From assembly GCA_019314155.1 (NCBI GenBank), contig JAFCZV010000028.1:1-11876 (forward strand): a stretch of DNA of 11,876 bases. Reading direction: 5' to 3'. The notes beneath the pieces were generated by a model. It worked only from the letters and a program-made list of their open reading frames with translations. It did no database searches and was not told the origin of the DNA. Shown here one piece after another: positions 1-6,554 of this stretch; positions within the stretch are counted from its first letter, which is position 1, and each line of letters opens with the position of its first letter. The stretch comes from Deltaproteobacteria bacterium. Lineage in GTDB: Bacteria; Desulfobacterota; Desulfobacteria; Desulfobacterales; UBA11574. The position numbers and the translations under genes were made by a program.

Positions 1-631
1 ATTGGACAGGGCCATCGAAAACCTTTCATCGTATGACTGGTTGATCTTTACCAGTGTCAACGGCGTTAACTTCTTTTTTGAGCGGCTTTTCCAAAAAAAC
101 AAAGATGTCCGTGCATTAAAAGATATCCATACGGCGGTTATCGGTCCGGCAACAGAAAAAAGACTTTTCGATTTTGGACTCAAAAGCGATATTGTCCCCG
201 AAAGCTACCGGGCCGAGTCTGTGGTCAAGGCATTTGCCGGAAAAGATGTAACCGGAAAAAAGATACTGCTGCCACGCGCAAAAGAGGCCAGGCCGGTGCT
301 GCCGTTGGAACTGAAAAAGATGGGGGCCGCTGTTGATGAAGTAACAGCATACCGCACCCATGCGGTCAAGGACAACGCCGATGTCCTGTCTGCACGCCTC
401 AAGGAACGATCCATAGATATGATCACATTTACAAGCTCTTCCACCGCAAAAAACTTCCACGCCCTTTTCCCGAACGAAGATCTAAAGGATCTGATGCAGG
501 GCGTCACCATCGCCAGCATCGGTCCCGTAACCGCCGATACCGCACGAGACCTGGGATTTGACGTCCACATCGTCGCAGAATCCTACACCATACCGGGGCT
601 GTGCCAGGCAATTCTAAAACATTTCAGCTGA
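1..631 (+). CDS. hemD: Uroporphyrinogen-III synthase (HemD), 5' end cut off by window edge
   Basis: The enzyme closes hydroxymethylbilane with D-ring inversion to give uroporphyrinogen III, the branch point to heme, siroheme and cobalamin, in the cytoplasm. The visible 209 residues fit the two-lobed HemD fold. Family-like pieces are an FTSVNGVNFF stretch near the start, IGPATEKRL, LLPRAKEARP, ITFTSSSTAKNF in the second half, ASIGPVTADTA, and a terminal segment with ESYTIPGL. Full HemD proteins are about 250-260 residues, so roughly the first 50 are missing. The frame is open to base 1, and the TTG at position 2 is unlikely to be the true start. In many Desulfobacterota HemD is fused behind uroporphyrinogen methyltransferase (CobA); whether that is so here cannot be seen. 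The stop is TGA at 629-631. HemD sequences are poorly conserved, but the spread of motifs makes the call firm. Confidence 0.9.
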   Translation, partial: LDRAIENLSSYDWLIFTSVNGVNFFFERLFQKNKDVRALKDIHTAVIGPATEKRLFDFGLKSDIVPESYRAESVVKAFAGKDVTGKKILLPRAKEARPVLPLELKKMGAAVDEVTAYRTHAVKDNADVLSARLKERSIDMITFTSSSTAKNFHALFPNEDLKDLMQGVTIASIGPVTADTARDLGFDVHIVAESYTIPGLCQAILKHFS

Positions 632-653
632 GGGAATCTTACTCAAAGACATA

Positions 654-683
654 TTGACCCGCTCCCATGTTTTAGTGTATCCT
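654..683 (+). promoter_or_regulatory. Possible sigma-70 promoter for the peptidase-gpgS unit
   Basis: TTGACC (654-659) and TATCCT (678-683) are separated by 18 nt, with a TG just before the -10. They lie in the 93-nt gap after hemD, so a start near 690 would leave a leader of about 35 nt before the ATG at 725. The -10 deviates from TATAAT and the spacer is one base long, so this is a reasonable but unproven promoter. Confidence 0.4.
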
Positions 684-724
684 TAATTCTTTCCAAGCAC
701 TCAACACAATAAAAGGGAACCGTC

Positions 725-1894
725 ATGGACGACCATCTCGATAAACTCCATGGATTTGTCGATACGATTACATCCATGAAAGAGACCATTATCACCAACA
801 TCGTATTGATCGGACAGGTCCCCGCCCCCACATTCAAGGAAAAAAAACGCACCGGTGTCTTCATGGAAAGACTGGCCGAATTCCAAGTTGATGAATGTAC
901 CACCGATGGCTACCGTAACCCCATCGGCATCATCAAGGGGACCTCCGAAAAAAAGCCGCCCATCTTTGTTGTCGCACACCTGGACACCATTTTCAGCAAA
1001 GATATCGATCATTATTTTACCATCAAAGAGAATTCAATAACCGGTGCAGGTATCATGGACAATTCTGTGGGCGTGGGCGTCCTGCTCTCTTTGCCGGAAA
1101 TTTTTCGAAAATTAAATCTGCGCTTTGAATCAGACATTGTCCTGACCGGTGCTATACAGTCTTTGGGCAAAGGCAACCTGAGAGGCATCCGGCACCTTTT
1201 AAAGACATGGGCCACGCCCATCAGGGGGGCGATCTGTATCGAGACCGCTGAACTCGGAAGGCTCAGCTACTACACAGATGGAATGATTCGATGTGAAGTC
1301 GATTGCAACATCTCCTCAAAAAACGGCTGGGAGCATAAATTCAAGCCCAATGCAATTCTGATTTTAAACGAAGTAATCAACCAGATACTTAAACTCCGGT
1401 TGCCCCAAAGACCGCGATCACGGGTTATTATCGGAAAAACCTCAGGTGGTTTCAAGCACGGCGTGATCGCATATAACGCAACCCTCGGTTTTGAGATTCA
1501 AAGCAACTCCGACAAAATGGTTAAATCGATTTTCAACAACATAAAGGATGTTGTTGAGGGCCTCGGTCATGAACATGAAGTCGATTTGAAATTAAAAACA
1601 TTAAGCAATATCCATGCAGCACGGTTAAATTTCGGTCATCCTCTGGTAAAAAGTACGGTTGCTGTGATGAAAAAACTCGATTTAGTACCCATCAGTGAGC
1701 CCAGCGAGTCTGAGCTTTCAATCTTTCTTTCACGTAAAATTCCAGCGGTTACACTCGGAATTACCCGAGGTGAAAATTATCACAAGCAAAATGCCATCGT
1801 GGAAATCGAGCCCATCTTTAAAGGAATAGCCCAGATTATCGGTGTATTGATGGCCATTGACAGCGGAGGATGCGATGAAGAGCAGTTGGCTTGA
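725..1894 (+). CDS. M20-family metallopeptidase homologue with altered catalytic Glu-Glu motif
   Basis: This 389-residue cytoplasmic protein (no signal peptide) has the M20 two-domain layout: metal-binding lobe, inserted dimerisation domain, then the rest of the first lobe. Visible positions: AHLDT at 84-88 (metal ligand His85, helper Asp87), GAGIMDNS at 107-114 (bridging Asp112), Glu173 in CIETAE as a possible ligand, GWEH with His204 in the dimerisation domain followed by KPNAI as in M20 enzymes, and His353 near the C-terminus (ENYHKQN) as the last ligand. Where M20 enzymes carry the Glu-Glu pair (general base plus ligand) after the hydrophobic strand VLTGA, this protein reads Gln145-Ser146. 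It may therefore be inactive, or have shifted chemistry. The start is ATG 725 behind AAAGGGA at about 713-719. The gene end overlaps gpgS by 20 nt, suggesting translational coupling. The family call is fairly safe; substrate and activity are unknown. Confidence 0.8.
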   Translation: MDDHLDKLHGFVDTITSMKETIITNIVLIGQVPAPTFKEKKRTGVFMERLAEFQVDECTTDGYRNPIGIIKGTSEKKPPIFVVAHLDTIFSKDIDHYFTIKENSITGAGIMDNSVGVGVLLSLPEIFRKLNLRFESDIVLTGAIQSLGKGNLRGIRHLLKTWATPIRGAICIETAELGRLSYYTDGMIRCEVDCNISSKNGWEHKFKPNAILILNEVINQILKLRLPQRPRSRVIIGKTSGGFKHGVIAYNATLGFEIQSNSDKMVKSIFNNIKDVVEGLGHEHEVDLKLKTLSNIHAARLNFGHPLVKSTVAVMKKLDLVPISEPSESELSIFLSRKIPAVTLGITRGENYHKQNAIVEIEPIFKGIAQIIGVLMAIDSGGCDEEQLA

Positions 1895-2855
1895 AAAAAA
1901 TACCTTCCATTATTCGGAATTCAACGACCTCAATCGGCTTGTGGAGGAAAAACAACGGAAAAATCTGAAAATTTCTCTGTGCCTGCCCACGCTTAATGAA
2001 GAAAAAACCATCGCAAAAGAAATTCTGATAATGAAATCAGAGCTGATGACTCGCTATCCCCTTCTCGATGAGATCGTTGTTGTCGACTCCGGATCTACAG
2101 ATAAAACCAGAGATATTGCAAGTGCATATGGGGCGGATGTTTATGAAGCAACAGAAATTCTACCGAATCTGGAAAATTTCAAAGGGAAAGGTGAAAACCT
2201 CTGGAAAGCCCTTTATATTACTAAGGGCGATATCATTGTCTACCTGGATGCAGACATAAAAAATATTCATCACAGGTTTGCCTATGCGCTCTTGGGGCCG
2301 CTGCTTCTTTTCGATCATATCAAATACGTTAAAGCCTTTTATGACAGACCGATTGCCATCGGAAAAAGTAAAATCAGACCCACCGGCGGCGGCCGGGTCA
2401 CCGAGCTTGTTATCAGACCGCTGTTCTCTCTTTTCTTCCCGGAACTCACACAGATTTTACAGCCGTTATCCGGTGAATATGCCGGCGTTCGGGAACTATT
2501 TGAAAAAATTCCATTCCCCATCGGGTATGGCGTCGAAACCAGCATGATTCTCGATATCTATGAAAAATGGGGACTTGATGTAATGGCCCAGGTGGACCTT
2601 GACAAGCGGATTCACAGAAACCAGGACACAAGGGCCTTGGGAAAAATGGCGTTTGCGATTTTACAGACGTTCATCAGACGTAAAAGGAAATTGGGGTTGG
2701 TCGATTTAGCAGAGGATCTTTTCGATGAAATGATACAATACAACCTTGTAAAAAACCAATACATGCCGGATATTTACAAAATGGAAGGCCACGAAAGGCC
2801 CCCCATTATCGAAATTCCAGAGTATCGTGAAAAGTTTAAGAAACAGAGGATTTGA
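1875..2855 (+). CDS. gpgS: Glucosyl-3-phosphoglycerate synthase (GT81-like glycosyltransferase)
   Basis: GpgS transfers glucose from an NDP-glucose donor to 3-phosphoglycerate, giving glucosyl-3-phosphoglycerate, the precursor of the compatible solute glucosylglycerate (and of some lipopolysaccharides in mycobacteria). The 326-residue protein is a GT-A glycosyltransferase. It has CLPTLNEEKTI at 36-46, VVVDSGSTDKT at 68-78, the metal-binding DAD at 125-127, GGGRVTELVIRPL at 171-183, PLSGEYAG at 197-204, GYGVET at 217-222 and QVDLDKRIHRNQ at 239-250. The last four blocks are diagnostic of GpgS rather than a general GT2 enzyme. I chose ATG 1875 because GGAGG lies at 1865-1869; a longer TTG start at 1857 has no such site. 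It follows the peptidase homologue with a 20-nt overlap and is closed by a strong terminator. The phosphatase GpgP that normally completes the pathway is not in the window. Mannosyl-3-phosphoglycerate synthase is a less likely alternative. Confidence 0.88.
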   Translation: MKSSWLEKNTFHYSEFNDLNRLVEEKQRKNLKISLCLPTLNEEKTIAKEILIMKSELMTRYPLLDEIVVVDSGSTDKTRDIASAYGADVYEATEILPNLENFKGKGENLWKALYITKGDIIVYLDADIKNIHHRFAYALLGPLLLFDHIKYVKAFYDRPIAIGKSKIRPTGGGRVTELVIRPLFSLFFPELTQILQPLSGEYAGVRELFEKIPFPIGYGVETSMILDIYEKWGLDVMAQVDLDKRIHRNQDTRALGKMAFAILQTFIRRKRKLGLVDLAEDLFDEMIQYNLVKNQYMPDIYKMEGHERPPIIEIPEYREKFKKQRI

Positions 2856-2866
2856 TCACGCCATCA

Positions 2867-2906
2867 AGAAAACACGAAATTTTCGATGTTTCGTGTTTTC
2901 TTTTTT
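2867..2906 (+). terminator. Strong intrinsic terminator after gpgS
   Basis: A perfect 12-bp stem GAAAACACGAAA (2868-2879) / TTTCGTGTTTTC (2889-2900) with a 9-nt loop is followed at once by TTTTTT (2901-2906). It starts 12 nt after the gpgS stop codon and should end the peptidase-gpgS transcript. Confidence 0.9.
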
Positions 2907-3003
2907 CCGGATCCTTGTGATATATTTTATTTAATCTTGAAAAACCTGGTCCTCTGGAGCAAGTCAGAAACAATTGGCTATGTCTGCAAAAGCAGTAAGC
3001 TTG

Positions 3004-3151
3004 AAAGTGACTAAAGTTTGAAGTGAACTAAAGTGAGCTAAAGTTGATGTATGTGCCCTTGGCACTATCAATTAAAGTAAAAAATGATTTGCGCTGAAAG
3101 CGCTTTCCTCAACTTTAGGCAATTTAGGCATTTTAGCTCATTTTAGGCACT
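3004..3151. repeat. Composite intergenic palindrome built of CTAAAGT words
   Basis: Two arms of about 42 nt, 3006-3047 and 3109-3151, are near-complementary. The left arm contains CTAAAGT three times (as in GAGCTAAAGTTGA at its end); the right arm contains the reverse words AACTTTAGG, TTTAGG and TTTTAGCTCATTTTAGGCAC. The innermost part pairs TCAACTTTAG with CTAAAGTTGA exactly. The 61-nt middle holds two smaller hairpins: GTGCC-CTT-GGCAC (3053-3065) and the perfect palindrome GAAAGCGCTTTC (3096-3107). No open frame of note crosses it. It looks like a REP- or MITE-like mobile palindrome rather than a terminator, since no T-run follows either arm. It sits between the gpgS terminator and the moaA leader and occupies much of the 423-nt gene-free gap 2856-3278. 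Confidence 0.7.
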
Positions 3152-3170
3152 CGATCTATGGAAAAATAAT

Positions 3171-3278
3171 CCCCTTCCAGGGGTAACCCAAAGCCGGGCT
3201 CTCTGGACCCGGATTCTTTACTCCAATTGAACATTTTGATTTCCCGGGAAAAATCCAAATTAAGAGGATACAAAAACA
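3171..3278 (+). promoter_or_regulatory. Hairpin-rich leader of moaA with Shine-Dalgarno
   Basis: The stretch before moaA carries two small hairpins, CCCC-TTCCA-GGGG (3171-3183, one spare loop base) and CCGGG-(9)-CCCGG (3194-3212), then the perfect 12-bp palindrome TTTCCCGGGAAA (3240-3251), which could be an operator. A ribosome site AAGAGGA (3262-3268) lies 10 nt before the TTG start. Many bacteria control moaA by a molybdenum-cofactor RNA motif in this position, but I cannot match its conserved core here. No convincing -35/-10 pair was found. Confidence 0.4.
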
Positions 3279-4271
3279 TTGCCAGACTCAAAACTGATCG
3301 ACCAATTTAATCGCAATCTGAACTACCTTCGCATATCCATTACCGACCGCTGCAACCTTAAATGTCTATACTGCGTGCCTCAGGATCTGATTCCAAAGCT
3401 CCCGCACCATGAGGTATTAAGCTATGAAGAGATACTCCGTATTGTCAGGGTAAGCATAGGCCTTGGGATCTCCAAGATCAGAGTAACCGGTGGAGAACCG
3501 CTGGTTAGAAAAGGTGTTTATCAATTTTTAAAGCACCTGGCCGGAATAGAAGGACTTCAGGATATATCTCTGACCACCAACGGTGTTCTGCTCAAGGACA
3601 ACATATATAAGATCAGATCCGCCGGTATTAAAAGAATAAATATCAGTCTAGACACTTTAAACAGAGAAAAGTTTACGCAAATTACAGGTTACGATTTTTT
3701 CGATCAAGTATGGGAAGGCATAGAACTGGCTCAAACAACGGGATTTTATCCCATCAAAATTAATGTGGTACCCATTAAAGGTGTCAACGATGATGAATTG
3801 GTAGACATTGCCAGACTGTCCATGACCTATCCATTTCACATACGTTTTATCGAATACATGCCCATGGGTTCAAATCATATGGACATTGACCGCCATTTTC
3901 TTGTCCCTGAAATTAAAAAGCGCATTGAACAATTGGGTGAACTTGTCCCGGTTGACAGGAGCACCAATGACGGTCCAGCAGAACGATTCAAGTTTAATTC
4001 GGCCCGGGGAGAAATCGGCTTTATTCGACCCATAAGCCGTCATTTCTGTCAGACGTGCAATCGGTTAAGATTAACCGCAAGCGGCCAATTACGACCCTGT
4101 CTGATGCATGACAAACAGGAAGATTTAAAATCAATCATACGAAAAGGCTGCTCTGACAGGGAGCTGGCCGAGGTTTTTCTCGAAGCAGTTCGCCACAAGC
4201 CTTTGGAACACAAGCTTAAGACGGATCACAATGCCGGGAGTGCAGTTCAGATGTGCGCCATAGGGGGCTGA
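3279..4271 (+). CDS. moaA: GTP 3',8-cyclase MoaA (molybdenum cofactor biosynthesis)
   Basis: MoaA is the radical-SAM enzyme that converts GTP to (8S)-3',8-cyclo-7,8-dihydroguanosine 5'-triphosphate, which MoaC turns into cyclic pyranopterin monophosphate. The 330-residue protein has the N-terminal radical-SAM triad Cys25-x3-Cys29-x2-Cys32 (TDRCNLKCLYC), the SAM-binding RVTGGEPLVRKG at 68-79, and TTNG at 99-102. The C-terminal second [4Fe-4S] site is Cys257-x2-Cys260 and Cys274 (FCQTCNRLRLTASG...RPC). It ends in the conserved Gly-Gly (CAIGG) needed in known MoaA proteins. The length is typical. The start is TTG 3279 with AAGAGGA 10 nt upstream; no ATG lies between this site and the conserved N-terminus. 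It stands alone on this strand, converging on the TRAP operon. No other moa/moe gene is in view. Molybdo- or tungstoenzymes are therefore expected in the organism. Confidence 0.96.
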   Translation: MPDSKLIDQFNRNLNYLRISITDRCNLKCLYCVPQDLIPKLPHHEVLSYEEILRIVRVSIGLGISKIRVTGGEPLVRKGVYQFLKHLAGIEGLQDISLTTNGVLLKDNIYKIRSAGIKRINISLDTLNREKFTQITGYDFFDQVWEGIELAQTTGFYPIKINVVPIKGVNDDELVDIARLSMTYPFHIRFIEYMPMGSNHMDIDRHFLVPEIKKRIEQLGELVPVDRSTNDGPAERFKFNSARGEIGFIRPISRHFCQTCNRLRLTASGQLRPCLMHDKQEDLKSIIRKGCSDRELAEVFLEAVRHKPLEHKLKTDHNAGSAVQMCAIGG

Positions 4272-4282
4272 AAAAGGGGCGC

Positions 4283-4354
4283 AAAAAAAAGCCTGGGCCG
4301 TATCAGTGGGAGGCTACATTTTCTCGCACAAATCATCGGTTTACGACCCAGGCT
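4283..4354 (-). terminator. Intrinsic terminator downstream of dctM
   Basis: Read on the minus strand, AGCCTGGGTCGTA (4354-4342) pairs with TACGGCCCAGGCT (4302-4290) with a single G-U, followed directly by eight T (4290-4283). The loop is long at 39 nt. It lies about 130 nt past the dctM stop and would end the minus-strand operon or the proposed small RNA. No T-run follows on the plus strand, so it is not a good terminator for moaA. Confidence 0.7.
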
Positions 4355-4398
4355 GTATAGACGACTTCACCCGAAGGTTCCTTGCCGCGTTTCGTTTC
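4283..4398 (-). ncRNA. Candidate small structured RNA between moaA and dctM
   Basis: On the minus strand, a promoter-like pair (4405-4432) is followed by about 115 nt without a reading frame that ends in a 13-bp stem and a run of eight U. The predicted RNA contains ACC-UUCG-GGU (about 4368-4377), a hairpin with the very stable C(UUCG)G tetraloop. It then has AGCCUGGGUCGUA (4342-4354), a 39-nt loop, and UACGGCCCAGGCU (4290-4302), pairing throughout with one G-U. Such a layout fits an independent small RNA, but it could also just be the 3' untranslated region and terminator of the TRAP operon. It does not match 6S, SRP, tmRNA or RNase P features that I know. Confidence 0.4.
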
Positions 4399-4404
4399 GA
4401 GGTT

Positions 4405-4432
4405 TGCTAACAGAACTAAAACAATTAATCAA
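4405..4432 (-). promoter_or_regulatory. Possible promoter for the minus-strand small RNA
   Basis: On the minus strand TTGATT (4432-4427) and TTAGCA (4410-4405) are 16 nt apart, in an AT-rich stretch just past the end of dctM. Both boxes are imperfect matches to sigma-70 hexamers. The support is mainly that a start near 4398 would give a compact RNA ending at the terminator. Confidence 0.3.
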
Positions 4433-4483
4433 GGATTTTTTCACACCGCAGCATTTTTTCACAGGCATAATCCTGACCGGTTT

Positions 4484-5788
4484 CTAATGCATGAGACCGG
4501 GAAGGAACGTTACGAGCTCCGGAACACCCATTAATATCAGCACGCAAATAATATATGCCGGTAAAAAATACGTCACGCCTTTGAACACATCTCCCAGTGG
4601 AACATCCTTGGCCATGCCGGCAACCACATAGGTTGTGGCTCCCACAGGAGGCGTGACGGCACCCAAGGTTGTAATCACGGTAATCGTCACACCGAACCAG
4701 ATCGGATCGTATCCCAACTCTCTGGCCACCGGAAAAAAAATGGGAATGGTGATTAAAAGCAGCGCCAGGGCATCCATAACCGCCCCGCCGACAATATATA
4801 TGGCAAATATGATCATCATAATGGCGGTTTTGGAAACCGGCAGACCCACCACCCATGACGCAATATCAAAAGGTATTCGGGTTACCGCCAGAAAACGGCC
4901 GAATATAACGGCACCGGCGATGATCATAATAACCATGCAGGATATACGCAGCGTATCGACCACCGACGCAATAAATCCTTTCCAGGTCAAACGGCCTTGA
5001 AGCGAACAGAGAACCACTGCAAAGAAAGAGCCTGCTGCGCCCGCCTCCGTAGGTGTGAAAAATCCAAAATAAAGACCGAACATCACCAGTAAAAACAACG
5101 TTGTAATTTCAAAAACGCCGGACAGTGCCTTGATCTTCTCAACAAAGCCGGTCTTCGGTCCCACCGGTCCCCAATCAGGATATATACTGCATAAAATAAA
5201 AACGGTAAGGATTAAAAGAACGGCCAGAATGATCCCGGCCCCTATTCCACCATAAAAAAGCTTTGCAATGGACTGCTCTGTTGAGAGGCCGATAACGATG
5301 AGGACGACACTGGGAGGGATGACAACGCCCAGTGTTGAGCCGCAAGCAACAGCCCCTACGCTGAGCTTGGGCTCATATTTATATTTGTTCATCTGGGGCA
5401 GGGCTATGGTAGTCATGGTTGCCGCTGTTGCGGCATTGGAGCCGCAGATCGCCGAAAACGCCGAGCAGGCCATGATCGTCGCCATAGCAATTCCGCCGCG
5501 AATCTGTCCCACCCATTTATACGCGGCATTGTACAACTTTTCATTGACTCCGGAGTAGAATGCAATCTGACCCATGAAAATAAAAAGGGGAATAACGGTA
5601 AGCCCGTATTTTGAATACGCTTCCCATAAAGCAGCACCGATCATATTAAGGCCGGCCTTTAAGGAAATCACATAACAAAATCCGCAGAACCCGACAATGC
5701 CCATTGCAAACCCGACGGGGGTGCCCAGCAAAAATAAAATCAGAAGGAGGGCGACAATTCCGATAATACCCACAAGTCCAAGACTCAA
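4484..5788 (-). CDS. dctM: TRAP transporter large permease subunit (DctM type)
   Basis: This is the ion-coupled translocating subunit of a tripartite ATP-independent periplasmic transporter, in the inner membrane. The 434 residues are almost wholly hydrophobic (about 12 membrane segments), the usual size for the family. Typical motifs are LFLLGTPVGFAMG near the N-terminus, FSAICGSNAATAATM in the first half, GVVIPPSVVLIVIG, FFTPTEAGAAG, and TLGAVTPPVGATTYVVAG near the C-terminus. The start is TTG 5788, fixed by the strong AAGGAGGG seven nt upstream. The TTG overlaps the dctQ stop as TTGA, so translation is coupled. It is the last gene of the minus-strand cluster, which also holds iorAB and paaK, hinting that the cargo is an aryl-acetate or related carboxylate; the sequence alone does not prove this. 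Confidence 0.96.
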   Translation of the reverse strand: MSLGLVGIIGIVALLLILFLLGTPVGFAMGIVGFCGFCYVISLKAGLNMIGAALWEAYSKYGLTVIPLFIFMGQIAFYSGVNEKLYNAAYKWVGQIRGGIAMATIMACSAFSAICGSNAATAATMTTIALPQMNKYKYEPKLSVGAVACGSTLGVVIPPSVVLIVIGLSTEQSIAKLFYGGIGAGIILAVLLILTVFILCSIYPDWGPVGPKTGFVEKIKALSGVFEITTLFLLVMFGLYFGFFTPTEAGAAGSFFAVVLCSLQGRLTWKGFIASVVDTLRISCMVIMIIAGAVIFGRFLAVTRIPFDIASWVVGLPVSKTAIMMIIFAIYIVGGAVMDALALLLITIPIFFPVARELGYDPIWFGVTITVITTLGAVTPPVGATTYVVAGMAKDVPLGDVFKGVTYFLPAYIICVLILMGVPELVTFLPGLMH

Positions 5789-6276
5789 TTTTTACCCTCC
5801 TTTTTCGGAACAAAAGACTTTATCAAATCTGTAAACAACACCAGTGAGAGAACGGCACACCCCAAAGCAACACCATAGGTAAAAGGATAATAGATGATTC
5901 TAAGTGTCTCTGTAATTTCTCCCGTGTTCATGAGGGTTGTCGCTTTTACGGCAAGCTGCCAGGCTGCAACACAAAAAAAGAGAAAACAGGCGGTATAATT
6001 AATCGTATCGATAACCTTTCGATGCTTGCCAGAGAAGGTGTTGACCAAAACATCCACCGCAATATGGCCACGTTTCATTTGGGTATACCCCAGCGCAAAG
6101 GCCGTCACTATCGCTCCGAAATATCCCATCAGTTCAAATGTGCCTCTGATGGGCACCCAGACCAGACGAAATAATATATTTGCGCAGGTCAAAACGATCA
6201 TCCCCACCAGAAAAACACCCCCGATCCATGCAAGGGACCGGCTTAAAAACCCACTGATTTTATCCAGAATTTCCAT
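5785..6276 (-). CDS. dctQ: TRAP transporter small permease subunit (DctQ type)
   Basis: DctQ is the small four-helix membrane partner of DctM and helps receive the substrate-loaded binding protein. The 163-residue product has membrane segments at about 15-35, 47-65, 89-108 and 130-150. It also has the family signature QMKRGHIAVDVL after the second segment and a basic tail (VPKKEGKN). I chose ATG 6276, which has only a weak upstream purine stretch (GAGAAA). The longer TTG start at 6291 adds five residues and has no ribosome site. The stop overlaps the dctM start by four nt. It is separated from dctP by 278 nt that contain an inverted pair of repeats and a weak terminator, so its level may be set separately from that of the binding protein. 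Confidence 0.92.
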   Translation of the reverse strand: MEILDKISGFLSRSLAWIGGVFLVGMIVLTCANILFRLVWVPIRGTFELMGYFGAIVTAFALGYTQMKRGHIAVDVLVNTFSGKHRKVIDTINYTACFLFFCVAAWQLAVKATTLMNTGEITETLRIIYYPFTYGVALGCAVLSLVLFTDLIKSFVPKKEGKN

Positions 6277-6360
6277 AACGATTTTTCTCAAAAATATAGC
6301 AGTTGAAGCTGGAATTTTGAACCATCGTATCTTTTTGGCTTTTTAAAAAAATTGGCATGA

Positions 6361-6400
6361 GCATATCCAGATGATCCGGTTTTTAAGCGGTTTTCTGTCC
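6361..6400 (-). repeat. Dispersed repeat, copy A (inverted relative to B and C)
   Basis: On the minus strand this reads GGACAGAAAACCGCTTAAAA followed by ACCGGATCATCTGGATATGC. It shares the core TTAAAAACCGGAT and the flanking CAGAAA and GAATGC-like words with copies at 6454-6498 and 9151-9185. With copy B it forms an inverted pair around a 53-nt centre in the dctP-dctQ gap, so the mRNA could fold into one long hairpin. No gene lies in 6292-6554. Confidence 0.6.
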
Positions 6401-6453
6401 GTGTGCATGGTTGCGGGCTGGATAAAATACCCACACAGCACGTCTTAGTTAGT

Positions 6454-6498
6454 GTCCGTCCAGAAACGAGCCGTTAAAAACCGGATTGTCTGAATGCC
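6454..6498 (+). repeat. Dispersed repeat, copy B
   Basis: It reads GTCCGTCCAGAAACGAGCC, then GTTAAAAACCGGATTGTCTG and AATGCC. The core TTAAAAACCGGAT is shared exactly with copy A (reversed) and nearly with copy C. It is the second arm of the inverted pair between dctP and dctQ. Confidence 0.6.
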
Positions 6499-6523
6499 AT
6501 ATTTTATTAACAACGCCAAATTG

Positions 6524-6553
6524 AAAAAATTTACAGGTTCTTTGATCGACCTG
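6524..6553 (-). terminator. Weak terminator-like hairpin just after dctP
   Basis: On the minus strand, one nt after the dctP stop, CAGGT (6553-6549) pairs with ACCTG (6538-6534), with an extra C-G pair if one A bulges. TAAATTTTTT follows. The stem is short, so partial termination is the likeliest role. That would give more binding protein than membrane subunits, a pattern common for TRAP operons. Confidence 0.35.
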
Positions 6554-6554
6554 A

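Noticed and set aside
205..570. 121-residue open frame antisense to hemD
   Set aside because: Shadow of the hemD frame with no supporting start signal or similarity.
1857..1874. Earlier TTG start for gpgS
   Set aside because: The ATG at 1875 has GGAGG at proper distance, while the TTG has none.
3004..3151. CRISPR array
   Set aside because: The repeated words are too short and irregular, and they form two inverted arms rather than equal repeats with spacers; no cas gene is near.
4290..4354. Terminator for moaA
   Set aside because: On the + strand the stem is followed by GTATAG, not a T-run; the T-run is on the minus-strand side only.
4283..4400. Molybdenum-cofactor RNA motif or 6S RNA
   Set aside because: Fragments such as GCCTCCC and CTGATACGG recall the E. 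coli moaA leader, but the order is different, the conserved core is missing, and the element is downstream of moaA on the opposite strand. A 6S-type central bubble is not visible.
4635..5000. 121-residue open frame on the + strand
   Set aside because: It lies wholly antisense to dctM, has no ribosome site or family resemblance, and is explained by the codon pattern of the real gene.
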